Below are positions 7,545 to 9,798 of a stretch of 9,798 nt of DNA, one piece after another. The notes beneath the pieces are model-generated. The model worked only from the letters and a program-made list of their open reading frames with translations. It had not been told where the DNA came from and did not search any database. The DNA comes from Rhodospirillales bacterium. GTDB lineage: Bacteria > Pseudomonadota > Alphaproteobacteria > Acetobacterales > Acetobacteraceae. The position numbers and the translations under genes are program-made. Numbering within the stretch: the stretch's first letter is position 1; each line of letters starts with the position of its first letter. Where the stretch lies: positions 1 through 9,798 of the forward strand of contig CAHJXG010000072.1 in the NCBI GenBank assembly GCA_903644035.1, written 5' to 3'.

Positions 7545-7577
7545 GAGCAGTTTAATGCTCGTAATGTAGTTACATTA
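7545..7577. promoter_or_regulatory. Two adjacent inverted repeats in the lysR/efflux divergent promoter region
   Basis: The 121-bp region between the divergent hydrolase and LysR genes contains GAGCA-GTTTAA-TGCTC (7545-7560), followed directly by the perfect palindrome TAATGTA-GT-TACATTA (7562-7577). The second fits the LysR T-N11-A rule twice (T7562/A7574 and T7565/A7577). LysR-type regulators usually bind such sites between themselves and a divergent target, so these are probably the recognition and activation sites controlling both the efflux operon and the regulator. A -35-like TTGACC is at 7536-7541 on the + strand, but no well-spaced -10 is clear. Confidence 0.6.
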
Positions 7578-7614
7578 TCTACGGACATGGACAATAGGCG
7601 GGATGGGTGGGATG

Positions 7615-8532
7615 ATGGACCAAGTGGCCGCCTTGCGGGTCTTCGTCCGTATCGTCGAAACTGGCAGCTTTACCCAGGCCGCCGCTGGTCTCGGGACGCC
7701 CAAAGCGACGGTCAGCAAGCTGCTGCAGCAGCTGGAAGCCCATCTCCGCACGAAGCTGCTCAGCCGGACCACGCGGCGGCTCGCGGTGACCGCGGATGGT
7801 GCCGCCTATTACGAGCGGGCGGCCCGGCTGCTGCACGATCTGGAAGAGTTGGACGCGAGCGTCACGGCGTCGCAAGCGCGCCCGAAGGGCCGTCTGCGGG
7901 TCGATGTGTCGTCATCCATCGCACAGGGGATCATCATGCCCGCACTGGACGGGTTCTTCGCCAGGTATCCGGACATCCAACTGGAAATCGGGACATCAGA
8001 TCGGACGACCGACCTGGTGGCGGACAACGTTGATTGCGTGATCCGGGCCGGCGTCATCAGCGACTTGTCGTTGATCGCCCGGCGGGTCGCCGAGATGGAC
8101 ATGATCACCTGCGCGGCCCCGGCCTACCTTCACGCGCATGGGACGCCAGCGGACCCGCGCGCGCTGGAGCAGGACCATGCGAGGGTTGGCTACCTGAAGC
8201 AAGGCCTGGCCAAGCCGCACCCGCTCAGCTTCGTCCGTAGAGGCGAAACGCTGGAGGTGGCAGCGCACTACCACGTGGCCGTGAACGAGGCGCAAACGTA
8301 TGTGTCGGCCGGGCTGTCTGGACATGGTATCCTGCAGGCGCCGTATTTCATGGTGCGGCAGCACCTTGAAAGCGGGGCGTTGCGTGAGGTGCTGCCGGAG
8401 TGGAGCGTGCCGCCACTGCCGCTGCATGTGGTGTATTCGCCGAACCGGCATCTGAGCACGCGGCTGCGCGTGTTCGTCGACTGGGCTGCGGCGCTGTTTG
8501 CCAAGGTGGAGTTCGCGCCGCCGCGGCGTTGA
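7615..8532 (+). CDS. LysR-family transcriptional regulator, probable controller of the divergent efflux operon
   Basis: This protein is about 305 residues, the usual length for LysR-type regulators. The N-terminal winged helix-turn-helix covers roughly the first 60 residues (VFVRIVETGSFTQAAAGLGT then PKATVSKLLQQLEAHL and LLSRTTRRLAVT). An effector-binding domain runs from about residue 88 to the end (GRLRVDVSSSIAQGIIMPAL, VDCVIRAGVISDLSLIARRV, HGILQAPYFMVRQHL). Three ATGs are possible (7603, 7612, 7615). I chose 7615 because relatives begin MDxxxALxVFVRVVETGSF; 7603 has AGGCGGG just upstream and would add four residues. It is divergent from the hydrolase-adaptor-pump operon and shares a palindromic intergenic region with it, the classic LysR arrangement. 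The effector is unknown. It may activate or repress the pump. Confidence 0.93.
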   Translation: MDQVAALRVFVRIVETGSFTQAAAGLGTPKATVSKLLQQLEAHLRTKLLSRTTRRLAVTADGAAYYERAARLLHDLEELDASVTASQARPKGRLRVDVSSSIAQGIIMPALDGFFARYPDIQLEIGTSDRTTDLVADNVDCVIRAGVISDLSLIARRVAEMDMITCAAPAYLHAHGTPADPRALEQDHARVGYLKQGLAKPHPLSFVRRGETLEVAAHYHVAVNEAQTYVSAGLSGHGILQAPYFMVRQHLESGALREVLPEWSVPPLPLHVVYSPNRHLSTRLRVFVDWAAALFAKVEFAPPRR

Positions 8533-8643
8533 GACACGTATCCCGGGTTCACGCCGGCTCAGCCCCATCGTCTCACGCCAGACCGTAAGAGGCACGCATG
8601 AACCGCCGGACCTGGCAAGTGGCGCACCAGCACCGCAGATGAC

Positions 8644-8823
8644 CTAGTCCGGTTCGCGACGCGCCTGCTTGGCCTTCCTTTCGCGACGCACCAGCTCGGC
8701 TTCCACCGCCTCACGTATAAACTCGGCCATCCGATTCTGCCCGACCAAAGCTACGATCCGGCGCCGGGCGTCCTCCGGCAACCGAACCTTTGTCTCTTTC
8801 ACGCCCAGCGGTGGTCGCCCCAT
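8644..8823 (-). CDS. Small ribbon-helix-helix (CopG/Arc-like) DNA-binding protein
   Basis: This protein is 59 residues from the ATG at 8823. After MGRPPLG, a short strand KETKVRLP is followed by helix A (EDARRRIVALVGQ) and helix B (RMAEFIREAVEAELVRRERK), the pattern of a ribbon-helix-helix dimer that inserts its strand into the DNA major groove. The C-terminus is highly charged. The same frame is open upstream to a TTG at 8904, with another TTG at 8857-8859 behind a purine run (complement of 8862-8871). The ATG is preferred because the fold begins there, but a 71-residue form is possible. RHH proteins are often antitoxins or autorepressors; no toxin gene adjoins it here. Repeats just upstream (GTAACCGGGG twice and a 13-bp inverted repeat) are candidate binding sites. 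Confidence 0.65.
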   Translation of the reverse strand: MGRPPLGVKETKVRLPEDARRRIVALVGQNRMAEFIREAVEAELVRRERKAKQARREPD

Positions 8824-8833
8824 GCGTCCCGGA

Positions 8834-8915
8834 GTAACCGGGGCCGGAAAGTGTGTCAAAGCTCCCCCCTTAATCTCGCTATAAGCGTCCCCGCTTATTG
8901 ACAATGTAACCGGGG
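8834..8915. repeat. Direct repeat GTAACCGGGG x2 upstream of the RHH gene
   Basis: GTAACCGGGG occurs at 8834-8843 and again at 8906-8915, 72 bp apart. The first copy is 11 bp ahead of the RHH start codon at 8823. The second overlaps the right arm of the inverted repeat at 8881-8923. They may be operator half-sites for the RHH protein, although with only two 10-bp GC-rich copies chance is possible. Confidence 0.3.
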
Positions 8916-8923
8916 ACGCTTAT
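8881..8923. repeat. 13-bp perfect inverted repeat with nested palindrome
   Basis: ATAAGCGTCCCCG (8881-8893) and CGGGGACGCTTAT (8911-8923) are exact reverse complements separated by 17 bp. A nested palindrome ATAAGC-GTCCCC-GCTTAT occupies 8881-8898, so two alternative hairpins can form and the half-site GCTTAT occurs three times (once inverted). The loop holds TTGACA (8898-8903), and TATGCC (8921-8926) follows at 17-bp spacing, a possible + strand promoter toward the RTX-like gene at 9071. The structure could be an operator of the adjacent RHH protein or a REPIN/MITE-like element. There is no T-run to make it a terminator. Confidence 0.7.
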
Positions 8924-8953
8924 GCCTGTCCAGCCCAGATTATGAGGCAAGCA

Positions 8954-8969
8954 TGTGAGGCAGATCACC
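8954..8969. promoter_or_regulatory. Candidate CRP/FNR-family binding site
   Basis: TGTGA-GGCAGA-TCACC matches the CRP-type core TGTGA-N6-TCACA at nine of ten positions. It lies about 100 bp before the RTX-like gene at 9071. A -10-like CATAAG at 8988-8993 would place the site near -40 of a start around 9000, the usual class II position. Binding is inferred only. Confidence 0.35.
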
Positions 8970-9070
8970 AGTTCGCACCGGTCCAGCCATAAGAGCCTTG
9001 TTAGTTTCAGATTACTCGCTACTCACAATCACGCGGCTCAGCCGTACGCTGACGCACAAAGAAGCCAACC

Positions 9071-9798
9071 ATGTCCACCACCAGCGTCTTCGCCCTCACC
9101 CGCGCCAACGGCGGCGGTTCCACTGTCGGCGAACTGCTCGCCCCCAGCGACCTTCCCGGGTCCACATTCACCACCAGCGTCGCGCAAATCGGCCAGCAAC
9201 TCGCCCTTGCGGATGGCAACACCGGCACGGTTATCGATGTTTCCAGCGACCAATCCGCCACTGGCAACTTTGCTTTGCTACACTTGGCCAGTCCCGAAAG
9301 CGCAACGTCCCTGACCCTGTCCTCCGCGCCCGTCAGCAACGGCACCAGCAGCTACACCACAACCATCGGCAGCCATTACGCCAGTCTATCTGCCAATGCA
9401 CCCAGTGGAACCGGTCCGGATTACCAGGGCATCTTCCTCAGTCCTGACGGAGGAACCCTCTTGGGCCTGGGCACCAGCGATGAATATGACCGCTCAGGGC
9501 ACACGATTTTCGGTCCCACCATTTCCGGCAACACCACAGCTCTGGCGACCATCCAGCAGTGGCTCGCCGCCGACACGGCCGCTCCCGCGCAGCCGATGGC
9601 TCCGCAGAACGTCGCCGTTCACGACAACAGCACCGGCACCGATTTGCCCAACACGTCCTCGGCCTACACCGGGTCGGTCGCCGGGATTATCTCGCAGTTC
9701 GCTGCCATCATGCCCGACAGCATCAACGTCACCGCACTGGCTGACAGCATGTTCGTCAGCACCGGCTCAGGTAACGATGCCATCGCGTTCCAGGGGTC
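9071..9798 (+). CDS. RTX-like, probably secreted calcium-binding protein, N-terminal part (runs off the window)
   Basis: An open frame of 242 codons runs from ATG 9071 to the window end without a stop, so the protein is truncated here only by the window. Residues about 1-170 are Ser/Thr/Gly-rich and beta-like, with no recognised domain. A SPDGGTLLGLGTSDEYDRSG stretch suggests a beta-propeller-like or calcium-turn segment. From residue 199 it reads YTGSVAGIISQF...SINVTALADSMFVSTGSGNDAI, matching the module starting at residue 221 of the 661-1818 protein with the same 33-residue distance between YTG and GSG. Nonapeptide-like calcium turns are therefore expected just beyond the window. No signal peptide is visible, which fits type I export. 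A weak AAAGAAG precedes the start. Upstream lie a CRP-like site and a palindromic promoter region. Confidence 0.75.
   Translation, partial: MSTTSVFALTRANGGGSTVGELLAPSDLPGSTFTTSVAQIGQQLALADGNTGTVIDVSSDQSATGNFALLHLASPESATSLTLSSAPVSNGTSSYTTTIGSHYASLSANAPSGTGPDYQGIFLSPDGGTLLGLGTSDEYDRSGHTIFGPTISGNTTALATIQQWLAADTAAPAQPMAPQNVAVHDNSTGTDLPNTSSAYTGSVAGIISQFAAIMPDSINVTALADSMFVSTGSGNDAIAFQG

Noticed and set aside
7996..8595. 199-codon open frame on the - strand over the LysR gene
   Set aside because: Arg/His-rich antisense shadow of a complete LysR-type regulator.
8531..8643. Possible bidirectional terminator between the LysR and RHH genes
   Set aside because: I found no stem with a following T-run on either strand; GAGAC/GTCTC and similar matches are short and far apart.
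8823..8859. Minus-strand TTGACA (8854-8859) with TACTCC (8831-8836) as a leaderless promoter for the RHH gene
   Set aside because: Spacing is 17 bp, but the -10 matches poorly and it would leave almost no leader before ATG 8823; too weak to list as a feature.
8857..8904. TTG starts that would lengthen the RHH protein to 71 or 86 residues
   Set aside because: The added residues do not belong to the RHH fold and the longest form would place the inverted repeat inside the coding region; the ATG at 8823 starts right before the fold. The 71-residue form cannot be fully excluded.
8943..8962. Short direct repeat TGAGGCA at 8943 and 8956
   Set aside because: Only 7 bp, two copies, and it overlaps the better-explained CRP-like site.

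Overview
The window looks like chromosomal DNA of a GC-rich alphaproteobacterium, most likely of the Rhodospirillales (Acetobacteraceae/Azospirillum-like). This is inferred from the high GC content, strongly GC-biased third codon positions, a small XRE-type regulator ending in an IPENGGG-type tail, and the style of the secreted calcium-binding proteins. No rRNA, tRNA, CRISPR array or intact insertion sequence was seen.

Left part (1-2150, + strand): a small helix-turn-helix regulator (249-503) is preceded by two copies of a 14-bp repeat that could be its operator. It is followed by a 385-residue RTX-like, proline-hinged, probably secreted protein (661-1818). After that comes a short stem-loop and two tiny ORFs that overlap by ATGA (1837-2016 and 2013-2150), neither recognised.

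Centre (2172-8532): a drug-efflux locus. A three-gene minus-strand operon is transcribed in the order alpha/beta-hydrolase-fold protein (6660-7493), periplasmic adaptor (5398-6663), inner-membrane RND pump of the OqxB/BepE/AcrB type (2172-5369). The first two genes overlap by 4 bp (ATGA) and the adaptor-pump gap is 28 bp. A LysR-type regulator (7615-8532) is divergent, and the 121-bp intergenic region carries two adjacent inverted repeats, one a perfect TAATGTA-GT-TACATTA that also fits T-N11-A. No outer-membrane factor gene is present, so a TolC-like channel encoded elsewhere would be needed. The hydrolase-like protein has Gly-Glu-Glu-Ala-Gly where a serine hydrolase would have Gly-Asp-Ser-Ala-Gly, so it may be a pseudoenzyme carried with the pump.

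Right part (8533-9798): a small ribbon-helix-helix protein on the minus strand (8644-8823) lies next to a 13-bp perfect inverted repeat with promoter-like elements. To its right is a CRP-like site, then the start of a second RTX-like protein (9071 to beyond the window end). This second protein has an unrelated N-terminal region, but its C-terminal module matches that of the 661-1818 protein with identical internal spacing, so two paralogues flank the efflux locus.

The best candidates for something new are the efflux-coupled pseudo-hydrolase, the two paralogous modular secreted proteins, and the palindrome-rich region at 8834-8969.
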